64,000 nt of DNA, from assembly GCF_040370365.1 (NCBI RefSeq), contig NZ_BAABWQ010000003.1, positions 310,001 through 374,000 on the forward strand, given 5' to 3'. Each line of letters starts with the position of its first letter. Position 1 is the first letter of the stretch. Source of the stretch: Shimia sp040370365. GTDB taxonomy: Bacteria > Pseudomonadota > Alphaproteobacteria > Rhodobacterales > Rhodobacteraceae. Below are positions 41,156-50,455 of the stretch, piece after piece. The notes under the pieces are model-generated. The model ran no database searches. It was not told the DNA's origin and saw only the letters and a program-made list of their open reading frames with translations. The position numbers and the translations under genes are program-made.

Positions 41156-42733
41156 TCAATACCCTATTGCCGCGCCGTCTTTGCGCGGATCAGAGGCCCC
41201 CTCAAGAACGCCATTTTTATGAATGCGGATCGCCTGTGCCCCGCCGATGGGCGCATCCGGCACCACAACGTTGTGCCCCATATCCGTCAGTTCCTGTTTG
41301 ACCGCATCGCTGTATCCGCGCTCAAGTTTCAGATCACCGTCCTCAGCAAAAGAGCGTGGTGAATCCAGCGCGGTTTGCGGATCCATGCCAAAATCTTCCA
41401 TATTGGAGAGCACGCGGGCGTGTCCGTTGGGTTGATAGTGCCCGCCCATCACGCCAAACGGCATCTCAACACGGCCTTCCCGGCGCACCATGCCGGGTAT
41501 GATGGTGTGCATAGGGCGTTTGCCGCCTTTCATTTCGTTCGGGTGGCCGTCCTGCAAGGTGAAGCCCCCGCCTCGGTTCTGCATCAGAATGCCAAATTTG
41601 TCAGAGGCGATGCCCGACCCAAAGCCGTAGAAAATCGAATAAATCATCGACACGGACATGCCGTCTTTGTCGACCACCGAGAGGTACACGGTGTCTTTGT
41701 GCACAGCTTCGGTCCGCGGCGCGACGGCCCCCATGGCACGCCTGGGATCAATCAACGCCGCCAGCTTTTCTGCGGTGTCGGGCGACAACATATGCGCCGT
41801 GCGTGTGGTGGCGTCTGCATCAGCAATCAGCCTGTCACGGGCGTCATAGGCCAATTTTGCGGCCTCAGCCTCGATGTGTGTCCGCTCAGTTCCAAAAGGA
41901 TCCATTCCCGCAATGTCAAAATGCTTGAGAATATTGAGCAACAAGATGGCCGTTGCCCCCTGCCCGTTTGGCGGATGCTCAAGAAGCTCGGCACCCTTGT
42001 AGGTGCCGCCAATTGGCGTGGTTTCATTGCCCGCGGTGGCATCAAAATCTTCCATTGTATGCACGCCGCCAAGCGCACGCAGAGTGGTCACCATATCCTC
42101 GGCGATTTCGCCAGTATAGAAGGCGTCTCGCCCCTGTGCAGAAACGCGGCGCAGCACTTCGGCTTGTCCGGGTGCCCGAAAAAGATCGCCTTTGGTGAGA
42201 GGCTTATCGTTTGTCAAATAGTGGCGGCGGGCGTGTCCTTTAAGAACATTCTCACAGAGTTTCCAATCAAAGGCTGAGCGCGGCCCCACCGGGATACCCG
42301 CCTCAGCATAGTGAATGGCAGGGGCAAGACTGTCGGCAATGCCCAGCTTGCCATATTGATCAGACAACGTACAAAAACCGTCAATTGCGCCGGGCACTGT
42401 CACCGCGTCGACATCAAACAGGGGCACAGCGGCAAGCCCTTTTGCACGTAAGTCAGCGGCATTCGCCGCTTTTGGCGCCCGACCAGACCCGTTGAATGCG
42501 AAGACTTCATCGCTCCCTGCCGGAGACATAAGAGTAAAACAGTCTCCCCCAATGCCGGTCGATGCGGGCTCACAAATTCCAAGCAGAACAGCGCCCGCAA
42601 TGGCCGCGTCCATGGCGTTTCCACCCTGACGCAGAATGTTAACGGCAACCTCTGCCGCCAAAGGCGTGGATGTGGCACACATACCATTTACCGCCATAAC
42701 AGGTGAGCGGCCTGGAAAATGAAAATCGCGCAT
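41156..42733 (-). CDS. ggt: Gamma-glutamyltransferase family protein
   Basis: 525 residues from the ATG at 42733, with GGGAGG 5 bp upstream. N-terminal nucleophile hydrolase: the precursor self-cleaves before the Thr in KDTVYLSVVDKDGMSVSMI near residue 343. Other blocks: ILRQGGNAMDAAIAGAVLLGICEP near 33, LEHPPNGQGATAILLLNIL near 243, and FGSGIASDKFGILMQNRGGGF near 367. Such enzymes cleave gamma-glutamyl bonds of glutathione or relatives. No signal peptide is seen, unlike E. coli Ggt, so it may act in the cytoplasm. Confidence 0.9.
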   Translation of the reverse strand: MRDFHFPGRSPVMAVNGMCATSTPLAAEVAVNILRQGGNAMDAAIAGAVLLGICEPASTGIGGDCFTLMSPAGSDEVFAFNGSGRAPKAANAADLRAKGLAAVPLFDVDAVTVPGAIDGFCTLSDQYGKLGIADSLAPAIHYAEAGIPVGPRSAFDWKLCENVLKGHARRHYLTNDKPLTKGDLFRAPGQAEVLRRVSAQGRDAFYTGEIAEDMVTTLRALGGVHTMEDFDATAGNETTPIGGTYKGAELLEHPPNGQGATAILLLNILKHFDIAGMDPFGTERTHIEAEAAKLAYDARDRLIADADATTRTAHMLSPDTAEKLAALIDPRRAMGAVAPRTEAVHKDTVYLSVVDKDGMSVSMIYSIFYGFGSGIASDKFGILMQNRGGGFTLQDGHPNEMKGGKRPMHTIIPGMVRREGRVEMPFGVMGGHYQPNGHARVLSNMEDFGMDPQTALDSPRSFAEDGDLKLERGYSDAVKQELTDMGHNVVVPDAPIGGAQAIRIHKNGVLEGASDPRKDGAAIGY

Positions 42734-42837
42734 AGAACCTCCCTCGTTCACATGTGAAGTTTAAGGGGGGACACAGGCTTTGCAAGCTTAAGGGCTCGTG
42801 CCTATTGGTTTTTTTCGCAGTATTGTGATGAGGCTGC

Positions 42838-43272
42838 TTAATCAGGCACCCGGAAACTCAACTCATTGTGGCCGGTTGAGTGTCGCTGATAGTCGATATC
42901 TTCGGCCAAAGAGCGCACCAGACCCCAACCAAATCCGCCCTCAGGCAGGTCTTTAAGCTCTTTGTCGAGACTGGGCATCACCCCATCTGGAAGCTGCGAC
43001 CCCGGCATCGAACTGCCGTTGTCACGCACTTCGACAAACCAACAGTGTTCCGCATAATTACAGGCGACGATGATTTGCCCGTCGCTGCGTCCGGCCAATG
43101 CGTGCTCCACAACATTGTTGAGCACCTCAGCCAAAACAATTTCCAGAATTCCAGCGTTACACGCCGCAAACTCCTGCGCCGTTAATTTATGCCGCAGTGT
43201 TTCCAGCGCATTTCTCACCTCTTGAGGTGTGCCTTTAAGCTCTATGTGAATGTCAGCCTGCGGGTTTGTCAC
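42838..43272 (-). CDS. Anti-sigma-type serine kinase of RsbW/RbaW type
   Basis: 144 residues from a GTG. GHKL ATPase fold: N-box EIVLAEVLNNVVEHA near residue 45, then VEVRDNGSSMPG near 78, and GGFGWGLVRSLAEDIDY near 112. Such kinases bind and phosphorylate a STAS partner. The STAS gene lies 33 bp upstream on the same strand. The pair resembles RbaW/RbaV of Rhodobacter capsulatus, which affects gene transfer agent production. No sigma factor or PP2C phosphatase gene is adjacent. Confidence 0.85.
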   Translation of the reverse strand: MTNPQADIHIELKGTPQEVRNALETLRHKLTAQEFAACNAGILEIVLAEVLNNVVEHALAGRSDGQIIVACNYAEHCWFVEVRDNGSSMPGSQLPDGVMPSLDKELKDLPEGGFGWGLVRSLAEDIDYQRHSTGHNELSFRVPD

Positions 43273-43305
43273 TCTAATGAGGGCCCTTACTGTGCACCTA
43301 GGAAG

Positions 43306-43635
43306 TCAGACGGCAACTGCGTCATCTAGAGAATTATGAATTCTGAATACCGTGTCCATACGCGTCAATCGGAAAACTTTATCGACATTTTCGTTCAGAC
43401 CGGCGAGCTCCAAAGGCTTTGTACCGCCCAGCTGCTTCATGGCAGCCACGATAGCACCCAACCCGCTGGAATCGATAAAGTCCACTTCAGATAAGTTCAG
43501 GACGACCCGCCCAAGGGCGCTTTCGGTCTCTTCACGCATTCGATCTTTGAATTGAATCGCGACAGACGCGTCAATCCGCGCTTCATGAACAGATACCACC
43601 AAAGCATCACCCTCTGCCTTACTTGACAGATTCAT
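43306..43635 (-). CDS. STAS-domain anti-anti-sigma factor of RsbV/RbaV type
   Basis: 109 residues with GGAGACGTCAT before the ATG. Single STAS domain; the phosphorylation loop is EVDFIDSSGLGAIVAAM near residue 55, where the first Ser after Asp-Ile/Asp is the usual target. Unphosphorylated, it should bind the adjacent kinase. First gene of a two-gene operon. Confidence 0.9.
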   Translation of the reverse strand: MNLSSKAEGDALVVSVHEARIDASVAIQFKDRMREETESALGRVVLNLSEVDFIDSSGLGAIVAAMKQLGGTKPLELAGLNENVDKVFRLTRMDTVFRIHNSLDDAVAV

Positions 43636-43826
43636 ATGACGTCTCCTTCACCTTTCGTCCGTAATGAACTGTATCCTTTATTCGTTACCAATCTATGAGC
43701 ATGTCAATGTGCGCATAGACTTACTCGTATGGTTTACCCCACCTTTAGGGTCTGTAACATCCTTGCAAAGATTGTCATGCATGGCCATGGAGAAATAAAA
43801 TTTCGTAGCGAAAGAGGAGTGCAGCC

Positions 43827-44999
43827 ATGAGAAAAGTAGTGATAGCGGGGGCCGCTCGTACACCTATGGGTGGATTTCAAGGAGCGTTTGACGGTGTGGA
43901 GGCCGCAGAGCTGGGCGGTACTGCGATTCGCGCGGCCCTTAAAAATGCGGGAGCGACAACTGCGGACGAGGTTCTGATGGGCTGTGTGTTGCCCGCAGGT
44001 CAAGGACAAGCCCCTGCCAGACAGGCAGGCTTCAAAGGCGGACTCGGTGAAGATGTCCCGGCCACCACGCTCAACAAAATGTGCGGATCCGGCATGAAAG
44101 CCGCGATGATGGCCTATGACGCTGTGGCGCTGGGGGACCGAGACGTGATGGTGGCGGGCGGCATGGAAAGCATGACAAATGCGCCCTATGTGTTGCCAAA
44201 AATGCGAGGCGGTGCGCGCATTGGCCATCAACAGGTGATCGACCATATGTTTATGGATGGTCTGGAAGATGCCTACGACAAAGGGCGCCTGATGGGGACC
44301 TTTGCCGAGGATTGCGCTGAGAGCTTTCAATTCACCCGAGAGGCGCAGGACACATACGCGCTTAAGTCGCTGTCCAATGCGTTGGATGCACAGAAATCGG
44401 GTGCGTTTGAAGGCGAGATTGCCGCTGTCACAATCAAAACCCGCAAGGGTGACTTGGTGGTTGGCGAAGACGAGCAGCCCGGCAATGCACGGCCGGAAAA
44501 AATCCCGCACCTGAAACCCGCATTTAGAAAAGACGGCACAGTCACCCCCGCAAACAGTTCATCAATTTCGGATGGCGCGGCCGCGTTGATTGTCGCGTCC
44601 GAGGATGCGGCGCGCGCGCAGGGTCTGAATGTACGTGCTCAAATTGTTGGCCACGCAAGCCACGCACAAGCACCAGGTTTGTTCACAACCGCGCCGGTTC
44701 CAGCGACGCAAAAACTGTTGAAGAAGATTGGTTGGGCCAAAGAGGACGTCGACCTTTGGGAAGTGAACGAAGCCTTTGCAGTGGTGCCCATGGCGTTCAT
44801 GCATGAAATGGGTTTGAGCCGTGACATCGTGAATGTGAACGGAGGGGCCTGCGCCTTGGGACACCCAATTGGCGCGTCCGGCGCGCGGATTATGGTGACC
44901 TTACTCAACGCTCTCGAGAAACGAGGGCTCAAACGCGGTGTGGCCGCGATTTGCATTGGCGGCGGCGAAGGCACGGCGATTGCCATTGAGCGAATGTAA
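43827..44999 (+). CDS. Acetyl-CoA acetyltransferase (thiolase)
   Basis: 390 residues with AGAGGAG before the ATG. Catalytic residues: Cys in LNKMCGSGMKAAMM near residue 88, His in NGGACALGHPIGASGARI near 346, and Cys in AAICIGGGEGTAIAIE near 376. Biosynthetic-type thiolase joining two acetyl-CoA to acetoacetyl-CoA, for polyhydroxybutyrate or the ethylmalonyl pathway, or degradative use. No phaB follows; a terminator does. Confidence 0.95.
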   Translation: MRKVVIAGAARTPMGGFQGAFDGVEAAELGGTAIRAALKNAGATTADEVLMGCVLPAGQGQAPARQAGFKGGLGEDVPATTLNKMCGSGMKAAMMAYDAVALGDRDVMVAGGMESMTNAPYVLPKMRGGARIGHQQVIDHMFMDGLEDAYDKGRLMGTFAEDCAESFQFTREAQDTYALKSLSNALDAQKSGAFEGEIAAVTIKTRKGDLVVGEDEQPGNARPEKIPHLKPAFRKDGTVTPANSSSISDGAAALIVASEDAARAQGLNVRAQIVGHASHAQAPGLFTTAPVPATQKLLKKIGWAKEDVDLWEVNEAFAVVPMAFMHEMGLSRDIVNVNGGACALGHPIGASGARIMVTLLNALEKRGLKRGVAAICIGGGEGTAIAIERM

Positions 45000-45022
45000 G
45001 ACACGCATACCTGAAAAAATGC

Positions 45023-45053
45023 AAAACGCCGCGACAGTTCCTCGCGGCGTTTT
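45023..45053 (+). terminator. Terminator after thiolase
   Basis: AAACGCCGCG pairs with CGCGGCGTTT around 8 bases, followed by TTCTTGTTT. Confidence 0.88.
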
Positions 45054-45077
45054 CTTGTTTGGTGTTGCTTGGTATGC

Positions 45078-45275
45078 TTAGGCGCCGAAGGATTTGGCGA
45101 TCCAAACAACCGCAATCCCCAAACCCAACGCGGCCAACCCAAAGAACCGTCTTTGCGTTTCGGGAATGGCGCGCAGCATGTTTAGCAATTCTTCGACGAC
45201 AGAAGGGGCCAGTGCGTACACCAGCCCCTCTACAATCAAGACAAGCCCTAGAGCAAGAAGTGCAGTTTCAACCAT
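45078..45275 (-). CDS. DUF2065 small membrane protein
   Basis: 65 residues with two hydrophobic stretches (residues 3-25 and 45-62). It matches the DUF2065 family found next to hflC in many proteobacteria. Its ATG overlaps the hflC stop (TAATG), so translation is coupled. It probably sits with the HflKC-FtsH complex, but its role is unknown. Confidence 0.88.
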   Translation of the reverse strand: MVETALLALGLVLIVEGLVYALAPSVVEELLNMLRAIPETQRRFFGLAALGLGIAVVWIAKSFGA

Positions 45276-46144
45276 TACCGGCCTTCTGCATCCTTGAAAT
45301 AGTTGAAGAAATCGCTGTTCGGCGACAACACCATGGTGGAGTTCCCAGATTGCAGCGCGCCGCGATAAGCGTTCAGTGAGCGGTAGAATTCAAAGAACTC
45401 AGGATCCGCGCCAAAGGCATCGGCAAAGATCGCGTTGCGTCGGGCATCAGCCTCACCGCGGGTGATCTCTGACTCCCGTTTGGATTTGGACACCAGCTCT
45501 ACAACCGTACGATCTGCAGTCGCGCGGATACGCTGTGCAGCCTCTTCACCACGGGCGATTTCGTCAGCGGCCTCACGTTCACGCTCTGCGCGCATCCGTG
45601 CAAAGGTTGCTTCCAAGTTGGCCTGTGGCAAATCGGTGCGTTTAAGCCGCACGTCAATCACTTCCAGCCCCAGAGAACGCGCCTCTGTAATGGCCCCGTT
45701 GCGAATGCGCAGCATCAAAGCGGCACGATCCGAACTCAGGATGTCATTGGAGCTCACCGAGCCCAAAATCGCACGCGTTTGAGAGCGCAGAATCTGGTCC
45801 AGTTTGGTTTCAGCAAAGGCCACACCACCGTCCCCTACCGCTTCACGGAACTGAGTGACGTTTACAATGCGGTAGCGCGCAAAGGCATCAACCACCAGTC
45901 GACGATCGTCCGATGGGGTAATTTCCAAAGGACCAACTTCGCGGCTCAAAATGCGATCGTCATAGGTGACAACTTCGTTGATGATCGGCCATTTGAAGGC
46001 CAGACCCGGATCTTCTTTGACGTTAACCACGCGGCCGAACTGAAGAACCAGTGCTTTTTCACGCTCGTCCACGATGAAGATCGAGGACAGAAATGCAGCA
46101 ATCGCGACCACCAAGATCGGCAAAAGATACGTTGTCTTTTTCAT
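45275..46144 (-). CDS. hflC: HflC, membrane-bound modulator of FtsH
   Basis: 289 residues from MKKTTYLLPILVVA; the frame extends upstream into hflK and is not used. One N-terminal membrane anchor, then a band-7/SPFH domain (IVDEREKALVLQFGRVV near residue 25; EVGPLEITPSDDRRLVVDAFARYRI near 75) and a coiled coil rich in Arg/Glu/Ala (RMRAEREREAADEIARGEEA). It forms the HflKC cage around FtsH in the inner membrane. One base separates it from the hflK stop. Confidence 0.96.
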   Translation of the reverse strand: MKKTTYLLPILVVAIAAFLSSIFIVDEREKALVLQFGRVVNVKEDPGLAFKWPIINEVVTYDDRILSREVGPLEITPSDDRRLVVDAFARYRIVNVTQFREAVGDGGVAFAETKLDQILRSQTRAILGSVSSNDILSSDRAALMLRIRNGAITEARSLGLEVIDVRLKRTDLPQANLEATFARMRAEREREAADEIARGEEAAQRIRATADRTVVELVSKSKRESEITRGEADARRNAIFADAFGADPEFFEFYRSLNAYRGALQSGNSTMVLSPNSDFFNYFKDAEGR

Positions 46145-46145
46145 A

Positions 46146-47291
46146 TCAGTTGCTCCCCTTGCGCAGCTCGTTGAGCGGCAGATACGGCACCACACCAGAG
46201 CCTTCGGATTGTTCGTCGATGATCACTTTGTCGATACCACCCAGAACTTCTTCCATGGTTTCAAGGTAAAGGCGCTTGCGGGTGACGTCCGGTGCTTTGA
46301 CATATTCTTCCAAAACAGCCGTAAAGCGGCTGGCTTCACCTTCCGCCTCGTTGACGACCTGTGCGCGATACGCTTCGGCTTCTTCAAGGATTTGCGCAGC
46401 TTCACCACGCGCTCCAGCCGTCACACGGTTGGCATATGCGTCAGCTTGCTTTTCCAAACGGTCACGTTCCTGACCCGCAGATTGCACTTCGCGGAAGGCG
46501 TCTTTTACGGACTCGGGTGGATCGGCACCGTCGAAAGTCACACGCACGATATTGATGCCAGAATTGTAGCTGTCCAATGTGAGCTGAATCAGCTCTTCGA
46601 GACGATCTGCAATAACTTCACGATCTCGGTTCAGAATCGGAGCGAGTTCGGATTGCGCGATGATTTCGCGCATTGCCGATTCAGACACCGCCTGAATGGT
46701 TTGCTCCGGGTCACGTAAGTTAAACAGATATTGCGCAGGATCGTTGATGTTCCACACAACTTGGAAATCCACGTCGACGATATTTTCGTCACCCGTCAGC
46801 ATCAAGCCCGCATCGCCGCCGCGAGACCCAGCACCGATTTGTTCGGATTGCTCCACAAGCACCGGGATGACTTCGGCAGTGACAAACGGCCATGGTGCGA
46901 AGTTCAAGCCCGGCTGCCCTGTTTTGAGGTATTCACCAAGGAACAACTCAACGGACCGTTCTTCGGTCTTAACTGAGTAGAAGCTTGAGAAGGCCCAAAG
47001 ACCAACAGCAACCAACGCGCCAATCGCCACGGTGCCACGGTTCAGCCCTGGCCCACCTGAGCCGCCTTGACCGCTGCCATTTTGGCCACCGCCACCTTGA
47101 CCGCCACGACCGCCCATCAGGACGCGCAGCTGATCCTGACCCTTTTTCATCAGGTCATCGATGTCGGGAATCTGCGGATTTTCACCTTCGGGGGGGCGTC
47201 GCCCGCCACCGTTGTTGTCTCCGCCGCGATTTCCACCGCCGCCTTGATTGTTGCCGCCCCCTCCCCAGGGGCCGCCATTGTTACCTGCCAT
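46146..47291 (-). CDS. hflK: HflK, membrane-bound modulator of FtsH
   Basis: 381 residues. The N-terminal 95 residues are very Gly/Asn-rich and cytoplasmic, followed by one membrane helix (VAIGALVAVGLWAFSSFYSV) and the SPFH domain with EERSVELFLGEYLKTGQPGLNF and DVDFQVVWNINDPAQYLFNLRDPE. A coiled coil with Glu/Ala repeats leads to the C-terminus. Partner of HflC. The ATG has GGGAAGATCCC upstream. Confidence 0.96.
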   Translation of the reverse strand: MAGNNGGPWGGGGNNQGGGGNRGGDNNGGGRRPPEGENPQIPDIDDLMKKGQDQLRVLMGGRGGQGGGGQNGSGQGGSGGPGLNRGTVAIGALVAVGLWAFSSFYSVKTEERSVELFLGEYLKTGQPGLNFAPWPFVTAEVIPVLVEQSEQIGAGSRGGDAGLMLTGDENIVDVDFQVVWNINDPAQYLFNLRDPEQTIQAVSESAMREIIAQSELAPILNRDREVIADRLEELIQLTLDSYNSGINIVRVTFDGADPPESVKDAFREVQSAGQERDRLEKQADAYANRVTAGARGEAAQILEEAEAYRAQVVNEAEGEASRFTAVLEEYVKAPDVTRKRLYLETMEEVLGGIDKVIIDEQSEGSGVVPYLPLNELRKGSN

Positions 47292-47372
47292 TCGGGATCT
47301 TCCCTTTCTCGTTATTCTCCGGCGTCCCTCTAAACCTGAGGGTTACGCCGGAAAAATCAACCCATACTCAGC

Positions 47373-48728
47373 TCAGAGGCTGCGCACAGGCGTTTTCATG
47401 GTTACCAGTTCTTCAGACATTGTCGGGTGTACCGCCACTGTCCGATCGAAATCTTCTTTGGTTGCGCCCATCTTTACGGCGATGCCGGCCAGCTGGATCA
47501 TCTCACCCGCGCCCGGTGCGACGATGTGACAGCCGAGCACTTTGCGTGTGGCCTTGCTGACAATCAGCTTCATCAGAACACGTTCGGCGCGACCGGCAAA
47601 GGCCTGCTGCATTGGTTTAAAGCTTGTAGCATAAACCTCAATAGGTTCCTGCGCTGCCGCTTCTTCTTCGCTGAGCCCAACTGTGCCCATTTCTGGCTGG
47701 GTAAAAATTGCTGTCGGGATCAAGTCATGATCCACCTTAGTTGGCTCGCCTTTAAACACCGTGTTCACAAAGGCCATGCCTTCGCGAATAGCCACTGGCG
47801 TCAAATTCACGCGGTCGGTGACGTCCCCGACGGCAAAAACGGAGGGCACACCGGTCTGGCTGTAGTCATCAACCACAACTTCTCCTTTGCGGCCAAGCGT
47901 TACGCCGATCTCTTTCAGCCCCATATCATCTGTGTTGGGGGCACGACCGGTGGCAAACATCACCTGATCAAACAGGCGTTCCTCACCATTGGTGGCTTTC
48001 ACCCAGATCTTGTCGCCCTCTTTGCGCATTTCGAGCACATTGGTACCACAGTGGATATCCACACCGCGCTGGCGCATTTCTTCGGCCACGAGGCCGCGCG
48101 CCTCATCATCAAAGCCGCGCAGGATTTGCGCGCCGCGATAAAACTGTGTGGTTTTGACCCCAAGACCGTTCATGATCCCGGCAAATTCAGAGGCAATGTA
48201 GCCACCACCAACGATCAAGATGCTTTCAGGCAACTTCTCAAGATGGAAAATCTCATTGGAACTGATACCCAATTCTGCACCGGGCAGATCAGGCCACACC
48301 GGGCGCCCGCCCATGGCCAACAGAATGTGCTTCGCCGTCTTCTGTGTACCGTCTGCGAGCTCAACCGTATGCGCATCCACCATTTTGGCGCGCAGATCAA
48401 AGCTCTCAACACCGCTGTTTTTCAACAGGTTGCGATAGATGCCTTCCAAACGGTCAAGCTCTGCATGCAGCTTGCCCTTGAATGCGTCCCAATTGAAAGC
48501 GCCGGGGGTGATGTCCCAGCCATAGGCCTGTGCATCCTCAACCATGCCTGCGTACTCAGACGCAAAGACCATCAGTTTTTTGGGGACACATCCGCGGATC
48601 ACACAGGTGCCGCCATAGCGGTCTTCCTCGGCCAGTGCGACTTTCACACCTTCAGCTGCCGCGACGCGCGCAGCCCGTACACCACCGGAGCCACCGCCGA
48701 TGACAAAGAGATCATAATCAAAGGACAT
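47373..48728 (-). CDS. gor: Glutathione-disulfide reductase
   Basis: 451 residues. FAD-dependent NADPH disulfide reductase: FVIGGGSGGVRAARVAA near residue 8, redox-active GGTCVIRGCVPKKLMV near 39 with two Cys, SILIVGGGYIASEFAGIMNGLG near 168 for NADPH, PSVFAVGDVTDRVNLTPVA near 295, and C-terminal VAVHPTMSEELVTM with the catalytic His. The GCVPKK and Arg-rich NADPH loop favour glutathione over mycothiol or lipoamide. It follows rpiA after 14 bp. Confidence 0.95.
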   Translation of the reverse strand: MSFDYDLFVIGGGSGGVRAARVAAAEGVKVALAEEDRYGGTCVIRGCVPKKLMVFASEYAGMVEDAQAYGWDITPGAFNWDAFKGKLHAELDRLEGIYRNLLKNSGVESFDLRAKMVDAHTVELADGTQKTAKHILLAMGGRPVWPDLPGAELGISSNEIFHLEKLPESILIVGGGYIASEFAGIMNGLGVKTTQFYRGAQILRGFDDEARGLVAEEMRQRGVDIHCGTNVLEMRKEGDKIWVKATNGEERLFDQVMFATGRAPNTDDMGLKEIGVTLGRKGEVVVDDYSQTGVPSVFAVGDVTDRVNLTPVAIREGMAFVNTVFKGEPTKVDHDLIPTAIFTQPEMGTVGLSEEEAAAQEPIEVYATSFKPMQQAFAGRAERVLMKLIVSKATRKVLGCHIVAPGAGEMIQLAGIAVKMGATKEDFDRTVAVHPTMSEELVTMKTPVRSL

Positions 48729-48742
48729 GATTTGCCTTTATG

Positions 48743-49531
48743 TTAGTCCACGAGGTCCGTGAACAGATTGTCTGTTTCTGCGAAATCGAGCATCGCCTCT
48801 TCGATTGTGCCGGCGTTGATGTCACGCACTTCGACACGCCCATCTCCATAGCCCACAACAACCGCGTCACAGATATCAATAAACAAGCCGTTTTCAACCA
48901 CACCCGGCATCTGATTGATCGCCAACGCCAACTGACGCGCATCGCCAATGCGGTTGAGGTGCAAGTCCAGAATGTGATTGTTCTCATCGGTCATAAACGG
49001 CGCATCACCATTCATCCGCAAGGTGCTTGAACGGCCAAGAACATCCATGCTGACAAGGGTTTCCTCAATGAGCGCCTGTGTGGTTTGCCAGCCATAGGGC
49101 ACCACCTCAATCGGCAAAGGGAACGCGCCCAGCGTTTCCACCTCTTTGCCCACGTCTGCAATCACAACCATTTGATCAGAGGCGGTCGCCACGATCTTTT
49201 CCTGCAAAAGTGCTCCGCCCCCGCCTTTGATCAGATTGAGGTCAGCGTCAAACTCATCAGCACCGTCAATTGTCACGTCCAGCCATTTGGCTTCATCCAA
49301 GCTCATCACTTCGATGCCCACTTCGCGCGCCAGTTGCGCGGTTCGGGTCGAGGTCGGAACGCCTTTGATGCGCAGACCTTCATCACGCACCATCTCTCCG
49401 AGACAACGCACAAACCACGCCGCGGTCGACCCGGTGCCCAACCCCACACGCATGCCATCCTCAACATAGTCGGTGGCGCGTTTGGCGGCGACAAATTTGG
49501 CCTTGTCGATGGGCGACAATTCTCCGGACAT
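48743..49531 (-). CDS. rpiA: Ribose-5-phosphate isomerase A
   Basis: 262 residues from MSGELSPIDKAKFVAAKRA. Interconverts ribose-5-phosphate and ribulose-5-phosphate. Motifs: VGLGTGSTAAWFVRCLGE near residue 32, DVTIDGADEFDADLNLIKGGGGALLQEKIVA near 84 (catalytic Asp/Lys/Glu), and LDLHLNRIGDARQLALAINQMPGVVENGLF near 195. First gene of the rpiA-gor pair, a link between pentose phosphate flow and NADPH-dependent redox control. Confidence 0.97.
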   Translation of the reverse strand: MSGELSPIDKAKFVAAKRATDYVEDGMRVGLGTGSTAAWFVRCLGEMVRDEGLRIKGVPTSTRTAQLAREVGIEVMSLDEAKWLDVTIDGADEFDADLNLIKGGGGALLQEKIVATASDQMVVIADVGKEVETLGAFPLPIEVVPYGWQTTQALIEETLVSMDVLGRSSTLRMNGDAPFMTDENNHILDLHLNRIGDARQLALAINQMPGVVENGLFIDICDAVVVGYGDGRVEVRDINAGTIEEAMLDFAETDNLFTDLVD

Positions 49532-49748
49532 TGCGGCAACTCCCTGCATGCTTTGCCACTTTATAGGAAAGAAGCGGGCCGGGGGCGAGTGTCGATTGTG
49601 CAAAAATCAAACAGCCATAGCGCTTTTGTCGCTTTTGAGTCCCTGTGGCAACGCCACAGACGCTTGACGACCACAATTGTGCGTGTTTCCTATCGGAAAC
49701 GTCGCTTTTGCGCCACCTCCGTTTCTTACCGACCGCTACAGGTTTTTC

Positions 49749-50453
49749 ATGACCGATCTCTTGCGCCTGCACTATGCCCCAGACAACGCGTCGCTGATCA
49801 TTCGATTGGCGCTGGAAGAGTTGCATTTGCCATATGAAACCATCTTGGTGGATCGCAAACAAAACGCGCACAACTCAGCCGCTTTTCGCGCCATTAACCC
49901 TGCAGGCAAAATACCCGCCTTAGAAACACCTTTTGGAGTGATGTTTGAGACCGCAGCGATCTTGCTGTGGTTGGCGGACAGCCATAAGGCGCTTGCCCCT
50001 CCCCCCGACAGCCCGGACCGGCCGCACTTTCTGAAATGGCTGTTTTACGTGTCAAACACGCTGCACGCCAATCTTCGGATGACATTCTATCCGTCGCAAT
50101 ACATCCCCGACGCCCCCGAGGCCGCGCCTGCGCTCACTGCGGGTGCCCGCGCCAACGTGCTACAGGGGCTCACGCTGATGGAGGCTGTGGCTGGCGCTGG
50201 TCACGACTGGTGCAACGGCAAAACACCCTCAGCACTGGATCTCTATATGGCTGCATTGATGCGCTGGATGGCGCTCTACCCCAATGACAGCACCGATTGG
50301 TTTGTTATCTCAGAGTGGCCAAACCTTTTACATATGGCCGCCCGTTTGCAGGCGCGCGCCAGCGTGACCGCGCTCTGTGCTGCTGAAGGTATGTCTGCGC
50401 ACCCGTTTACCCAACCAAAGCCCCCACACCCCCCTGAAGGATCGGCGATCTAA
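49749..50453 (+). CDS. Glutathione S-transferase family protein
   Basis: 234 residues. Thioredoxin-like N-domain: LRLHYAPDNASLIIRLALEEL, NPAGKIPALETPFG with the cis-Pro, and FETAAILLWLAD for glutathione. Helical C-domain with CNGKTPSALDLYMAALMRWM. The N-terminal Ser in DNASLI may be the catalytic residue. Two bases separate its stop from the sdaA start, so they share a transcript. Substrate unknown. Confidence 0.87.
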   Translation: MTDLLRLHYAPDNASLIIRLALEELHLPYETILVDRKQNAHNSAAFRAINPAGKIPALETPFGVMFETAAILLWLADSHKALAPPPDSPDRPHFLKWLFYVSNTLHANLRMTFYPSQYIPDAPEAAPALTAGARANVLQGLTLMEAVAGAGHDWCNGKTPSALDLYMAALMRWMALYPNDSTDWFVISEWPNLLHMAARLQARASVTALCAAEGMSAHPFTQPKPPHPPEGSAI

Positions 50454-50455
50454 CC

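Noticed and set aside
47427..48746. A 439-codon open frame on the plus strand opposite gor
   Set aside because: Antisense shadow of glutathione reductase; His/Phe-rich translation without domains.
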